Origin: PALSA-911 sp963743035
GTDB lineage: Bacteria; Pseudomonadota; Alphaproteobacteria; Acetobacterales; Acetobacteraceae
DNA length: 64,000 nt
Assembly (NCBI GenBank): GCA_963743035.1
Contig: CAVUOB010000001.1
Location: forward strand, 62,001 to 126,000
Direction: 5' to 3'
Shown: piece after piece, positions 1 through 9,137 of the stretch
Position numbering within the stretch: position 1 is the stretch's first letter
Layout: every line of letters begins with the position of its first letter
Program-made: the position numbers and the translations under genes
The notes under the pieces: model-generated
The model's database searches: none
The model's input: the letters and a program-made list of their open reading frames with translations, nothing else
Told to the model about the DNA's origin: nothing

Positions 1-431
1 GGCTTTACGCTTTGTTCGCTACCGCGGTTCCAGGATCGACGATGCCCGCCAATGCCCCGATGGCAGCGGATAGCCCGGAGCCTGCGTGGACGATCTGCGC
101 GCGGAGTTCATGGCCGAGACGAGGAAGACAAGACCCTGCTGACAACATTGCGCCGGCCCTGGCGGTCGTCTCTGCACGACTGGGCCGCCGGATGTCGCAG
201 ACCGCGGCCTCTGGTTTGGCGCTCCAAAATCACTTCGGGTGCCACCGACCGCTTTCTTCCAATTGTCGGCGAGCGCGGCGTCCGTTCTTTGGCAGAAGGA
301 TAGGCCGGAAGCGGAATGTAACAGGACTGTCGCTTGTGTTGCCGGACAATGCAGCCGCATTACCGCGCAATGTCCGATGGGATCGCCCATCCGATCATTA
401 TCCGCAATCCTCGACCTCCTGGAGAACGCCC
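1..431. other. no supported gene
   Basis: Open frames exist on both strands but none has a recognisable domain, a credible ribosome binding site or a conserved-looking sequence. The stretch presumably carries the promoter of the phytase-like gene that begins at 432; no clear operator was seen. Confidence 0.5.
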
Positions 432-622
432 TTGACGCCGATTTCGACCCGCCTGGCCCTGGCCACCTGCCTGGGATTGATCTGCACGCCTGCCGCGCAC
501 GCCGCCGTGCAACTGATCGCCACCGGCACGCTGACAGGCTCATCGGCCGGAGCCAATGTGGATCTGTCAGTCCTGACTGGCCCGCTCGAAAACGGCCTGA
601 GCGGCAACATCCTCGGTGGCAT

Positions 623-633
623 GGGCTCCGCCC
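623..633. repeat. left target-site duplication of the IS
   Basis: GGGCTCCGCCC, identical to 1958-1968; the target is itself nearly palindromic (GGGC-TCC-GCCC). Confidence 0.9.
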
Positions 634-1957
634 CATAGGCGCGAATCTAAGGCTTGCGTCGGCTCGATTGAGGGTAATTCGTAAGGTGAATGGAAGCCTC
701 CCTTGAAGACGGCCAATGGTCGTCGATTGTCTCGCGTCTGAGCGAAGTTGCCGACCTGGAGACGACCGCGCGCTCATTCGGTGCCTTGCAGCGGGTGCGA
801 AAGGTGCGCCGTGCGGAGGACCTTCTTCGCTTGGCGTTGATGTATGGACCCGGCCATTTGTCGTTGCGCACGACGGCGGCGATGGCCGGCGATGGGGCGA
901 TCGTGGCGCTGAGCGACAAGGGTGTGCTCGGGCGTTTGCGCAAGATGGGCGACTGGCTGGAGCATCTGTTGCAGCGTCTGCTGGAGCAGCGGCGAGGCCT
1001 GGCCTGCGGCGAAGCGGCGCTGAACCTGGCGCTGGTGGATGGCTCGGTGGTTTGCGCGCCGGGCAGCACCGGTAGCGACTGGCGGCTGCATGCCCGCTTT
1101 GATCCCGGGCGGGGCTGCTTTGCCGACCTGGTTCTCACCCAAGGCAAGCTCGCCGAACGGGTGGACCGGACGCAGATCCAAGCCGGTCAAACCGTGATCC
1201 AGGACCGCGGCTATGCGCGGGTGCGCGACTTCTCGGCGGTGCTGGCGGCCAAGGCCGACTTCATCACCCGGATTGGCTGGAACGCCTTGCGACTGCTCGA
1301 CGCGACGGGGCAGCGCATCGACCTGTTGCAGCTTCTACCGCAATCCTCTGGCGTGGCCGAGCATCCGGTCTACCTCAAAGGCGTGGACGCCCCGCTGCGG
1401 CTGGTGATCCAGGCCATGCCGGCCGAACACGCCGAGCGGCAGCGCAAGCGGATGGCCCGCAAGGCGGGCAAGAGCGGCCACAAGCTCGACGCACGCACCA
1501 CCACGGCCGCCGGCTATCTGATCCTGGCGACCTCGCTATCGGTCCAGACCCAGCCGGCGGAGCGCATCATCGAGATGTATCGCAACCGCTGGCAGATCGA
1601 GCTTGGTTTCAAGCGGCTCAAGACGCTGGGCGGCCTGGACAGGCTGCCGGCGATGGACCCCGCGCTGGCGCGGACCTGGCTGCTGGCCCAACTGATCGTC
1701 GCTGTATTGACCGACGAAATCGCCAGCGAGATTGTCGGTTTCCCCCCCTAAGCCGGCCGCTGTCCGCTGCCGGCGAATGTCCATCTGGCGCGCCTGGCAG
1801 ATCGCCCATCGCACCCTCGTCAGGGCCATATTGCCAACCCCAAGAAAGCGAACCAGGCAGGCCACCAACGCCATGCGCCACACACTGGCCGAGGCGCCAA
1901 GGCAGAGAACCCTACAATGCGCAGACCTGAGAATAACCCGGTAAGTTCGCGCTTATG
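634..1957 (+). mobile_element. IS4-family insertion sequence
   Basis: 1324-bp element. Its ends are imperfect inverted repeats: the left end begins CATAGGCGCGAATC and the complement of the right end begins CATAAGCGCGAACT, matching at about 15 of the first 20 positions. It is flanked by the direct repeat GGGCTCCGCCC (623-633 and 1958-1968). An 11-bp duplication and CAT termini fit the IS4 family. It carries one transposase gene and sits inside a phytase-like gene. The intact duplication argues for a fairly recent insertion, although the transposase seems frameshifted. Confidence 0.9.
690..1751 (+). CDS. IS4-family DDE transposase, probably C-terminally frameshifted
   Basis: 353-residue transposase. 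The DDE triad is visible: D117 (LVDGSVV), D172 (IQDRGYA) and E304 inside the Y-(2)-R-(3)-E-(6)-K signature (Y297, R300, E304, K311). The frame ends abruptly at TTT-CCC-CCC-TAA (stop at 1749). The next forward frame continues from 1750 with RRMSIWRAWQIAHRTLVRAIL, which looks like the normal end of IS4 transposases. One extra C in the seven-C run at 1742-1748 would explain this. The catalytic core is complete, so activity cannot be excluded; a programmed slip at the C run is an alternative. Confidence 0.88.
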   Translation: MEASLEDGQWSSIVSRLSEVADLETTARSFGALQRVRKVRRAEDLLRLALMYGPGHLSLRTTAAMAGDGAIVALSDKGVLGRLRKMGDWLEHLLQRLLEQRRGLACGEAALNLALVDGSVVCAPGSTGSDWRLHARFDPGRGCFADLVLTQGKLAERVDRTQIQAGQTVIQDRGYARVRDFSAVLAAKADFITRIGWNALRLLDATGQRIDLLQLLPQSSGVAEHPVYLKGVDAPLRLVIQAMPAEHAERQRKRMARKAGKSGHKLDARTTTAAGYLILATSLSVQTQPAERIIEMYRNRWQIELGFKRLKTLGGLDRLPAMDPALARTWLLAQLIVAVLTDEIASEIVGFPP

Positions 1958-1968
1958 GGGCTCCGCCC
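1958..1968. repeat. right target-site duplication of the IS
   Basis: GGGCTCCGCCC, identical to 623-633; joining the flanks across one copy restores the phytase-like reading frame. Confidence 0.9.
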
Positions 1969-3234
1969 TCGCCTGGGCCGGAGGCAACACCTTCATTGCC
2001 TTGCCCGACCGTGGCCCGAACGCCACCCCGTACAACAGTGCCGTGGACGACACGGTCTCCTATATTTCGCGCTTCCAGACCGTGACGATGGACCTGACGC
2101 CGAGTGCGCCGGGTTCCACCCTGCCGTTCACGCTGACGCCCACGCTGACCGGCACCACCCTGCTCTGGAGCAGCACGCCCCTGACCTATGGCACCGGCGC
2201 CGGCCTCGGCACCCAGATCGACGGCGTCACGCCCATCGGCTCGGGCGCGCCTGCCATCAACACGTCCACGAAGAACTACTTCACCGGGCGTTCCGACAAT
2301 TTCGCTGCCGGCCAGACTTCCGGCAATCCCAACAATGCCCGCCTCGATCCGGAAGGTGCCCGCGTCTCTGCTGACGGCAAGTCCATCTACGTCTCCGATG
2401 AATACGGTCCCTATGTGTACCAGTTCGACCGCGCCACCGGCGAGCGTATCCGCAGCTTCACGCTTCCGGGTAATCTCGACGTCTCCAATCTCAGTCCGAA
2501 CGGCGCCACGGAGATCAGCGGCAATACCAGCGGACGTGTTGCCAACAAGGGCATGGAAGGCTTGGCCATCACGCCGGACGGCAAGACCCTGGTCGGCATC
2601 ATGCAGGCATCGCTGATCCAGGATGCCAATCTCGGCGGCGCTGCCGCCAAGGTGCTGCGGATCGTTACCATCGATACCACCACCGGCCAGACCCACGAAT
2701 ATGCCTACACGCTCACCACCGGCACTGGTGTCAGCGAGATCCTGGCACTGAACGACCATGAATTCCTGGTCGATGAGCGTGACGGCAAGGGCCTGGGCGA
2801 TGGCAGCAGCGCCAGCGTGAAGCAGCTGTTCAAGATCGACCTGACCAACGCCGTCGATGTCACCGGCATGAACGGCACCCAGGCGGCCGCCAATGCGGTC
2901 AACAAGACGCTGTTCGTGGATCTGGTGAACGTGCTGAACGGCGCGCCCAACCTGATCGCGAAAAGCCAGATCCCCTCGAAGATCGAGGGCATCGCCTTCG
3001 GCGAGGACGTGACGATCGGCGGCACCACCCAGCACACGCTGTGGGTAGCCAACGACAACGACTTCGTGCCCGGTGTCGCCGGTCCAAGCCTCTATTACGT
3101 GTTCGGCTTCACTGACGCCGACCTCGGCGGTTCCAGCTTCGTGCAGCAAACCGTCCCGGAACCCGCGTCCATCGCGCTGCTCGGCCTCGGCCTGCTTGGC
3201 CTCGCCCGGGTGCGCGCCCGCCGGTAACGATAGC

Positions 3235-3259
3235 GGGGCCAGGGCTCGAACCTGGCCCC
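3235..3259. terminator. hairpin between convergent genes
   Basis: GGGGCCAGG, 7-nt loop, CCTGGCCCC: a perfect 9-bp stem just after the phytase-like stop (3227) and before the 3' end of the convergent gene at 3287. No U-run follows, so it may serve as a weak bidirectional terminator. Confidence 0.55.
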
Positions 3260-3286
3260 GTTACCCCTTGGGGCGGACCCGGCTTG

Positions 3287-4411
3287 TCAGTTCAGCCCGC
3301 CGCGCGCCGCCACTGGCCAGAGGCATTCGACCCGGCCGCCGCGCACGCCGACATACCAGTCGAAACGATCCACGGTCGGGTCGCAATGGCCGGGGATCAG
3401 CCGCAGCTTCTCGCCCAGCTTCACCGCCGCGGTCTCCGCGCCGTATTCCAGCTTGCCATGCTCGTCGGATGCGGAGACGTAGCGGATATCCGGCCGCTGC
3501 CACAGCGTCGGCATGCCGCTGTCGATCGAAACCGCCTTGTGCCCGGCATCCAGCACCGCCAGCCCGTGCCGCGGCGCGCTCATCACCGTCGCCAGCACGA
3601 ACAACGCATGCCGGAACGTGGAGACAGGCGCGCCCAGGCCATCCATGTTGCGGGCATAATCCGCGTCCATGAACGCGTAGCTACCGGCCTGGATTTCCGT
3701 ATAGACGCCGGACGCGGCCTCAAGCTCGAACGTCCCGGTGCCGCCGCCGCCGACGATGGGGCAGGGCAGCCCCTGCTGGCGGAGCTGTTCGACGGTGCGG
3801 CGCGATCCCTCGACCGCATGGTCGATCAGTTTCCGCCGTTCCTCCAGGCCGCGCCGGTGCTGGGCGCTGCCCTGATAGGCCTGCAATCCGCCGAAGATCA
3901 GGTGCCTGGATGCGGCGATCCGCTTGGCCAGCGTCACGGCCTCGGGCCCCGGCTGCACGCCGCAGCGCGCGGCGCCGACGTCGATTTCCACCAGCACCGA
4001 TAGGCGCACGCCGGCCGCCTCCGCCGCCGCCTCGATCGCCGCGACCTGGGCCGCGTCGTCGGCGCACACCGCCACCTTGGCGATCCGCGCCAGGGCGGCC
4101 AGGCGTGCCAGCTTGCCGGCGCCGACGACCTCGTTGGACACCAGGATGTCCCGGACGCCGCCCCAGGCGAGGATTTCCGCCTCTGCCACTTTCTGCACGC
4201 ATTGCCCGACCGCTCCGCGGGCGATCTGCTGCAGCGCGATCACCGGCGATTTATGCGTCTTGGCATGGGCGCGCAGCTTCGCTCCGGTGGGCGCCAGCAT
4301 GTCGGCCATTCGGTCGAGGTTGAATTCGAAGGCATCAAGATCCAGCACCAGGGCAGGGGTGTCGATCTCGTCCTCGCTCATGCCGGGCTGGGCTGGGGGG
4401 GATTGCAGCAT
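3287..4411 (-). CDS. D-threonine aldolase / 3-hydroxy-D-aspartate aldolase-like PLP enzyme
   Basis: 374 residues, DSD1 (alanine-racemase fold) family. The N-terminal PLP barrel carries RAHAKTHK with the likely Schiff-base lysine at about K51. The C-terminal metal site reads HCDPTV (H342, D344). The H-x-D pattern resembles D-threonine aldolase and D-3-hydroxyaspartate aldolase rather than D-serine dehydratase, which has H-x-C. It likely cleaves D-3-hydroxy amino acids to glycine plus aldehyde (or glyoxylate), with a divalent metal. Full-length for the family. Stands alone, convergent with the phytase-like gene. The alternative start at M11 (MSEDEIDTPAL) fits the family's short N-terminus better. 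Exact substrate is inferred only. Confidence 0.82.
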   Translation of the reverse strand: MLQSPPAQPGMSEDEIDTPALVLDLDAFEFNLDRMADMLAPTGAKLRAHAKTHKSPVIALQQIARGAVGQCVQKVAEAEILAWGGVRDILVSNEVVGAGKLARLAALARIAKVAVCADDAAQVAAIEAAAEAAGVRLSVLVEIDVGAARCGVQPGPEAVTLAKRIAASRHLIFGGLQAYQGSAQHRRGLEERRKLIDHAVEGSRRTVEQLRQQGLPCPIVGGGGTGTFELEAASGVYTEIQAGSYAFMDADYARNMDGLGAPVSTFRHALFVLATVMSAPRHGLAVLDAGHKAVSIDSGMPTLWQRPDIRYVSASDEHGKLEYGAETAAVKLGEKLRLIPGHCDPTVDRFDWYVGVRGGRVECLWPVAARGGLN

Positions 4412-4726
4412 GGATGTGTCCTCGTTGACGCGATGCCCGCAGTCTCGCCCTCAGACGCGCCGGGGTCAAAACCCAGCCGGGTGCTGCCGCACCCTGGCAC
4501 TCGTTAACGCCCATTCCACAACCATAGATAGATCACGGATGGGGCGTGGAGCATTTGGCTCCCATAGGTTGCAATTTGAAAGTCATTGTCGAAGTTATGG
4601 GGTAGGGGTACCGAAATGCGCAAGCGGAGAGCCCAGGGGCGACACGCGGCGGTATGCTTGCATTGCACAGTGCAACACTCCATAGGAATCCACGCGTCCG
4701 TGGATCATCCATTGAGGGCCCTGGCT
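4412..4726. other. intergenic region, probable divergent promoters
   Basis: Lies between the aldolase-like gene (leftward) and a small membrane-protein ORF (rightward). The only clear motif is the 13-bp palindrome TTGCAC-A-GTGCAA at 4663-4675. No further gene was recognised. Confidence 0.4.
4663..4675. promoter_or_regulatory. palindromic operator candidate
   Basis: TTGCAC-A-GTGCAA, a perfect 6-bp inverted repeat around one base, about 50 bp upstream of the small ORF at 4727. It could bind a dimeric regulator; the identity is unknown. Confidence 0.3.
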
Positions 4727-4855
4727 ATGTCGAATTCTCCCGATAAGCCCCCCTCCACCGGAGCCGGACCGGCGCGCGGCATTCTGATCGGGATGATCAT
4801 TTCCATCCCTTTCTGGGGTGCGCTCGCCTATCTGATCTGGAGACGGGTCTCGTGA
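4727..4855 (+). CDS. small single-pass membrane protein
   Basis: 42 residues: a polar, proline-rich N-terminus (MSNSPDKPPSTGAG), one predicted transmembrane helix (ILIGMIISIPFWGALAYLIW) and a positive RRVS end. Start chosen at ATG 4727 after a weak GAGGG; a longer in-frame extension to 4586 lacks protein-like character. The topology and codon composition look real, but no family is recognised and small ORFs are uncertain. Confidence 0.45.
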   Translation: MSNSPDKPPSTGAGPARGILIGMIISIPFWGALAYLIWRRVS

Positions 4856-5240
4856 TGGGTGTCATCCGGATGTAATGCTCGGCGATTGCCGTGCCAGCTA
4901 CAGCCGGTGGTTTTTTGACCGCATCGGCAGTTGGAAGCGCCGCACCATGGCGTTCGGAAAATTCCGCCGGGTCCACTCGCAAAAATTGCTATGCGAAACG
5001 AAGTCATCTCCAGATCGATTCACATGCCGTGGAATAAAGTAACCATATGTTGCTGCGTCCCTTAACGCCGTTCCGGGCGCTCGGGTCGCCATAACCCTTC
5101 GGAATTTGCCTCCGGACACGGCAGGGCCTTGCCTGGATTACTCCTGTTGAGGTCATGCGTTCCCGATTTTCAGACAGTCTGGATGATTTTGTGACACAGG
5201 CCTGAGGCCTGCCGCCCCGATCCGGGGGCCGATCATCCGT
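4856..5240. other. intergenic, no gene recognised
   Basis: About 385 bp between the small membrane ORF and the 3' end of the MFS gene. Its composition is less GC-rich than the neighbours. A leftward open frame at 4898-5119 has no recognisable features and was not accepted. Confidence 0.4.
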
Positions 5241-6467
5241 TCACGAAACCGCAGCCGCCGCCACCGCCCGCTGGCGTTCCGCCAGCACCCACCACAGCGT
5301 CATGCACGCCGCGAGCGCCAGGACCGGCAGGATCGCGATGTTCACCACCGCCCAGCCCTGTGCCAGCAGGACCGGCCCGGCGGCCAGCGTGGCGACGGCG
5401 GTCGCGACGTAGCGCAGCAGTTCCGCCACGCCCTGGGTCTTGGCCCGCTCGCTGGGACGGGCCGATTGCGCCAGCAACGTCGTGCCGCCGACGAACAGGA
5501 AGTTCCAGCCGATGCCCAGGGACAGCAGCGCCAGATAGAAGGCCGGCAATGCCGTGGATGTCACCGCAGCGGCCACGCAGACCACGTTCAGCCCCATGCC
5601 CGCGAACAGGATGCGCGACAGGCCGAAGCGCTGGATCAGCCGCCCGGTGAAGAACGACGGCGCGAACATGCCGACCAGGTGCCACTGGATTATGCTGGCG
5701 CCGTCATCGATCGAATGGTTGCAGGCGATCGCCGCCAGCGGCGCCGCCGTCATGACGAACATCATGGCCACCGACCCGACCACGTTGTTCGCCACCGACG
5801 CGACGAAGATCGGCTGGCGCAGGATGGCCGCGATCGGGCGTGGCGGCAGCGCATCGGCATCCTCTGCATGTGTCGCGGGCGGTTCCAGGTCGCGATAGAA
5901 GCCGAGCAGCAGCACCACGGATGCCAGGCCGAGCAATGCCACCATCAGATAGGCGCCGGCGAACAGGAAGGCGGGAAACAGGTCCTTGCTCCAGGCCGCC
6001 AGCGCCGGGCCCAGCACCGCAGCGATGACTCCGCCGGTCAGCACGGTGGAGATCGCCCTTGTCTTCAGCGGCACCTCCACCCCGTCCGCCGCGGCCAGCC
6101 GGTAGTATTGCGCGAAGGCCTGAAACACCCCCACCGCCGCGGTGCCGACGCAGAACATCCAGAAATCGGCGTGAAACACCGCCCAGACCGACACGCAGCC
6201 GCCGGTCGCCCCCACGAAGGCGCCAAGCGCGAAGCCCAGCCGCCGCCCGATCCGCGCCATCAGCAACGAGGCGAACAACGTCACCACCGCGCCGGCAACG
6301 GTGATCAACGCGAATGGCAATGTCGCCAGCGTCTTGTCCGGCGCGAGCTGGTAGCCGGTCAGCCCGGTCAGGGTCAGGTCGATGGAGATGGCGCAGGTGA
6401 ACAGCCCCTGGCACAGGGCCAGCACGAAGGCATTCCGCCGTCCCATGGCGGTCTCGGATACAGGCAT
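5241..6467 (-). CDS. MFS transporter
   Basis: 408 residues, about twelve hydrophobic helices with a central charged loop around residues 195-215 (ATHAEDADALPPRP). After helix 2 there is an RIGRRLG motif typical of the major facilitator superfamily. Inner-membrane exporter or sugar/drug transporter; the substrate cannot be read from the sequence. Divergent from the GlxA-type regulator at 6580 with about 110 bp between the starts, so that regulator may control it. This is inference. Confidence 0.85.
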   Translation of the reverse strand: MPVSETAMGRRNAFVLALCQGLFTCAISIDLTLTGLTGYQLAPDKTLATLPFALITVAGAVVTLFASLLMARIGRRLGFALGAFVGATGGCVSVWAVFHADFWMFCVGTAAVGVFQAFAQYYRLAAADGVEVPLKTRAISTVLTGGVIAAVLGPALAAWSKDLFPAFLFAGAYLMVALLGLASVVLLLGFYRDLEPPATHAEDADALPPRPIAAILRQPIFVASVANNVVGSVAMMFVMTAAPLAAIACNHSIDDGASIIQWHLVGMFAPSFFTGRLIQRFGLSRILFAGMGLNVVCVAAAVTSTALPAFYLALLSLGIGWNFLFVGGTTLLAQSARPSERAKTQGVAELLRYVATAVATLAAGPVLLAQGWAVVNIAILPVLALAACMTLWWVLAERQRAVAAAAVS

Positions 6468-6579
6468 CGCATTCCTCCGGATTTTCTGACCCCGACCGTC
6501 TGGAGCAGATTGACGCGGCCATCATGCCGGGCGAGGCTGGTGACTGAAACGACATTAATCCCTCGATTCACGCCATGAC

Positions 6580-7539
6580 ATGACCCGCAATATCTGCTTC
6601 TTCCTGTTCCCCGGCTTCCAGTTGCTGGATCTCAGCGGCCCGTTGGCGGCCTTCCAGGCGGCCGCGGAGGTACAGCCGGGCGCCTACCGGCTGAGCGTGG
6701 TCTCCGAACACGGCGGGGCGATCGAGACTTCGGCCGGTGTGGCCGTCAGCACGGAGGCCATCGGCGAAGCCGCCTGCGACACATTCCTCGTCCCCGGAGG
6801 CGGCGGCGTACATGCCTGTGTGCGATCGCCGGAAACCGTGGCGTTGGTGCGCAGTGCCGCCGGCCGGGCTGATCGTGTCGCCAGCGTCTGTACGGGCGCC
6901 TTTCTTCTGGCTGCGGCCGGCCTGCTGGACGGCCGCCGCGCCACGACGCATTGGCGCCACGGCAGCCAGCTGCAGTCCCAGTATCCGGCGATCCGAGTTG
7001 AACCCGACCGCATCTTCGTCAGGGACGGCACGATCTGGACCTCTGCCGGCATCACCGCGGGCATCGACCTGGCCCTGGCTCTGATCGAGGCGGATCTGGG
7101 CCCTGCTTGTTCCCGCTCCGTCGCGCGCCAGCTCGTCGTCTACCACCGCCGGCCGGGCGGACAGTCGCAGTTTTCCGCCCTGCTGGACCTGGAACCGCAA
7201 TCGGACCGCATCCGCCAGGCCCTGCATTTCGCCCGCGACCACCTGCACGAAAAGCTGCCGGTGGAACGCCTGGCCGAAGCCGCCCGGCTGAGCCCCCGCC
7301 AGTTCGGCCGGGCCTTCCTGGCAGAAACCGGCCAGACCCCGGCCAAGGCCATCGAACGCCTGCGCGCCGAAGCCGCCCGCCCCCGGGTGGAAGACGGCGG
7401 CGAATCGCTGGAAGCCATCGCCCGGGCCGTTGGCTTCGCCGATCCGGAACGGCTGCGGCAAAGCTTCATCCGGGCCTTTGGCCATCCCCCCCAGGCCCTG
7501 CGCCGTTCGGCTCGTGCGGCGGTTGGCGTCGGTAAGTAA
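6580..7539 (+). CDS. GlxA-family transcriptional regulator (DJ-1/PfpI + AraC)
   Basis: 319 residues. The N-terminal DJ-1/PfpI-like class I amidotransferase domain (about 1-185) has the nucleophile-elbow motif SVCTGAFLLA with C104. The C-terminal AraC/XylS double helix-turn-helix spans about 215-312 (LPVERLAEAARLSPRQFGRAF, then AIARAVGFADPERLRQSF). Such proteins sense small amino or amide metabolites and activate transport or catabolic genes. Start ATG at 6580, with the preceding spacer shared with the divergent MFS gene. The last eight codons and the stop lie inside one arm of a 25-bp inverted repeat. Confidence 0.9.
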   Translation: MTRNICFFLFPGFQLLDLSGPLAAFQAAAEVQPGAYRLSVVSEHGGAIETSAGVAVSTEAIGEAACDTFLVPGGGGVHACVRSPETVALVRSAAGRADRVASVCTGAFLLAAAGLLDGRRATTHWRHGSQLQSQYPAIRVEPDRIFVRDGTIWTSAGITAGIDLALALIEADLGPACSRSVARQLVVYHRRPGGQSQFSALLDLEPQSDRIRQALHFARDHLHEKLPVERLAEAARLSPRQFGRAFLAETGQTPAKAIERLRAEAARPRVEDGGESLEAIARAVGFADPERLRQSFIRAFGHPPQALRRSARAAVGVGK

Positions 7540-7588
7540 GGCGAGGGGGCTTTGCCCCCCGTTGCCTTACTTACCGACGCCAACCGCC
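7518..7588. repeat. 25-bp perfect inverted repeat spanning a stop codon
   Basis: Left arm 7518-7542, right arm 7564-7588, identical complements over 25 bases. Inside lies a second stem, GGGGGC-TTT-GCCCCC. The left arm codes for the end of the GlxA protein, including its TAA at 7537-7539. In RNA it would form a very long hairpin and may help stop transcription between the convergent genes. Confidence 0.9.
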
Positions 7589-7596
7589 GAAAAGAA

Positions 7597-7618
7597 AAAG
7601 GGGCCTCGCGGCCCCTTT
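7597..7618. terminator. bidirectional rho-independent terminator
   Basis: AAAGGGGCC-TCGC-GGCCCCTTT, a 9-bp stem with A-rich sequence to the left and T's on the right side. It lies between the convergent GlxA and decarboxylase genes and would work on both strands. Confidence 0.8.
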
Positions 7619-7644
7619 CAGTCGTTCAGTCTCGTCCTCTTGCG

Positions 7645-8775
7645 TCAGACGTAATGCTCGGCCAGCGGCAGGAAACCATTGAAGCGCTGGGCCGCGTAGG
7701 TCGTGACATAGGCACCGGTGTCGAGAAGCTCGACCTTGTCGCCGCAGGCGAGTGCCAGCGGCATCCGATAGTTGCTCTTCTCATACAGTATATCCGCGCC
7801 GTCGCAAGTGGGGCCCGCGATTGCTACCGGCCCGGTCGCCATGCCGTCATGCGGCGTGGCGATCCGGTACTTGATCGCCTCGCCCTCGGTCTCGGCCAGC
7901 CCGCCGAAGCGGCCGATGTCCAGATACACCCAGCGCACCGGATCCTCCTGGCCCTTGCGGCACACCAGCACCACCTCGGCCTGTACCAGCCCGGCATTGC
8001 CGACGATGAAGCGCCCCGGCTCGATCAGCATTTCCGGCAGCGCGTTGCCGAAATGCTTGGTCATGGCGCCCATGATCGCATCGCCGAACCGGTCGATTTC
8101 CGGCACCTCGCTGCTGTAGCGCACGGGGAAGCCGCCGCCGAGATTGACCATGCGCAGGTTCACGCCGGCTTCCTTCAGGTCGGTGAACAGCATGCCCACT
8201 TTGCTGATCGCGGCTTCGTACGAGCTGGTCGTGGTCTGCTGGCTGCCGACGTGAAACGACAGGCCGAACGGGTCCAGGCCCATCTCGCCGGCGCGGATCA
8301 TCAGCATGCGCGCGGTTTCGATCGTGGTGCCGAACTTGCGCGACAGCGGCCAGTCCGCGCCTTCGTTCTCCACCAGGATGCGGCAATATACCCGCGAGCC
8401 CGGGGCATGGGCGGCCAGCTTCTCCAACTCCTCGGCGCTGTCGAAGGCGTACAGCGACACGCCCGCTGCATAGGCGCGCCGAATGGCGGAAACCTTCTTG
8501 ATCGTATTGCCGAAGCTGATCGCCTCCGGTTGCGCGCCGGCCGTCAGGCAGGACTCGATCTCCTCGATCCCCGCCGCGTCGAAACAGCTGCCGAGCCCCA
8601 CCAGGCGCTCCAGGATCGGCGCGGCCGGGTTTGCCTTCACGGCGTAATAGATCTGGGCGATAGGCAAGGCGCGGGTGATGGCGCGGAAATTCTCTTCCAC
8701 ACGATCGACATCCAGGACCAGGCACGGCGTCGCCGGCTGCTGATCACGAAGAAACTGGGCGATTTTCGGGGTCAT
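7645..8775 (-). CDS. ornithine/lysine decarboxylase, fold-type III
   Basis: 376 residues, close to the usual size of short alanine-racemase-fold ornithine decarboxylases. YAVKANP holds the PLP lysine (K48). Further marks are SFHVGSQ, the glycine-rich phosphate loop VNLGGGFP, EPGRFIVG and the C-terminal active-site motif GPTCDGAD (C324), where most homologues read GPTCDSxD. It decarboxylates ornithine (or lysine) to putrescine (or cadaverine) in the cytoplasm, feeding polyamine synthesis. Ornithine-versus-lysine preference is not decided. Convergent with the GlxA gene. Confidence 0.9.
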   Translation of the reverse strand: MTPKIAQFLRDQQPATPCLVLDVDRVEENFRAITRALPIAQIYYAVKANPAAPILERLVGLGSCFDAAGIEEIESCLTAGAQPEAISFGNTIKKVSAIRRAYAAGVSLYAFDSAEELEKLAAHAPGSRVYCRILVENEGADWPLSRKFGTTIETARMLMIRAGEMGLDPFGLSFHVGSQQTTTSSYEAAISKVGMLFTDLKEAGVNLRMVNLGGGFPVRYSSEVPEIDRFGDAIMGAMTKHFGNALPEMLIEPGRFIVGNAGLVQAEVVLVCRKGQEDPVRWVYLDIGRFGGLAETEGEAIKYRIATPHDGMATGPVAIAGPTCDGADILYEKSNYRMPLALACGDKVELLDTGAYVTTYAAQRFNGFLPLAEHYV

Positions 8776-9137
8776 CGCACCGGGCCTCCCTCTATAGACG
8801 CTCGCCTGTGAAAAGCGACGAGCGCGATTAACGAAACGGTCGAACGAACCAGCGACAAGCTAAGTTGCCAGAACGCTTGACGTCGTTGCGTAACCACGAG
8901 GGCCAGAGGCACGTGCGTTGCTGCGTGGCGCCGTGATAAGACCCCGCTTCCTGCAACGCAAGCGGCTTTTAGTCCCCCACCGGTCCGCGGCCGTGAAATT
9001 CTGTCCCGCTTCCACCGCATGACGGCTCCGCTTGCGCATGCCGCCGGAAAGCCGGTCGATTTATGCTTGAGTTTCAAGCGATAATTTAGTGTTCCAGAGT
9101 GGAGGCGGATGGTGGTGAAAGCCCCCCCGACGGCGGA
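8776..9137. other. intergenic, divergent promoter region
   Basis: About 360 bp between the decarboxylase start and the BrkB-like start. It presumably holds promoters for both; no operator, small RNA or small gene was recognised. Confidence 0.4.

Larger units (their letters stand above)
432..3227 (+). pseudogene. phytase-like PEP-CTERM protein, interrupted by an IS
   Basis: Esterase-like activity of phytase (phytase-like beta-propeller) family, exported and ending in a PEP-CTERM sorting tail. The first part (432-633) starts at a TTG with GGAG seven bases upstream and encodes a signal peptide (hydrophobic LALATCLGLIC ending PAAHA). The second part (from about 1962 to the TAA at 3225) continues in the same frame with FIALPDRGPN, YVSDEYGPY and KGMEGLAI, typical of the family, and ends in VPEPASIALLGLGLLGL plus a basic tail. 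Removing 634-1957 and one copy of the 11-bp duplication restores an uninterrupted frame reading GGMGSALAWAGG. The gene is therefore insertionally inactivated. The ancestral product would be about 490 residues. Substrate is unknown; family members act on phosphate esters or are uncharacterised. Confidence 0.88.

Noticed and set aside
19..777. A 252-codon minus-strand frame crossing the IS left end
   Set aside because: It spans the IS junction, so it is not an ancestral gene, and it has no domain or ribosome binding site.
4898..5119. A 73-codon minus-strand ORF in the AT-richer gap
   Set aside because: No family, no ribosome binding site and no neighbour relation.
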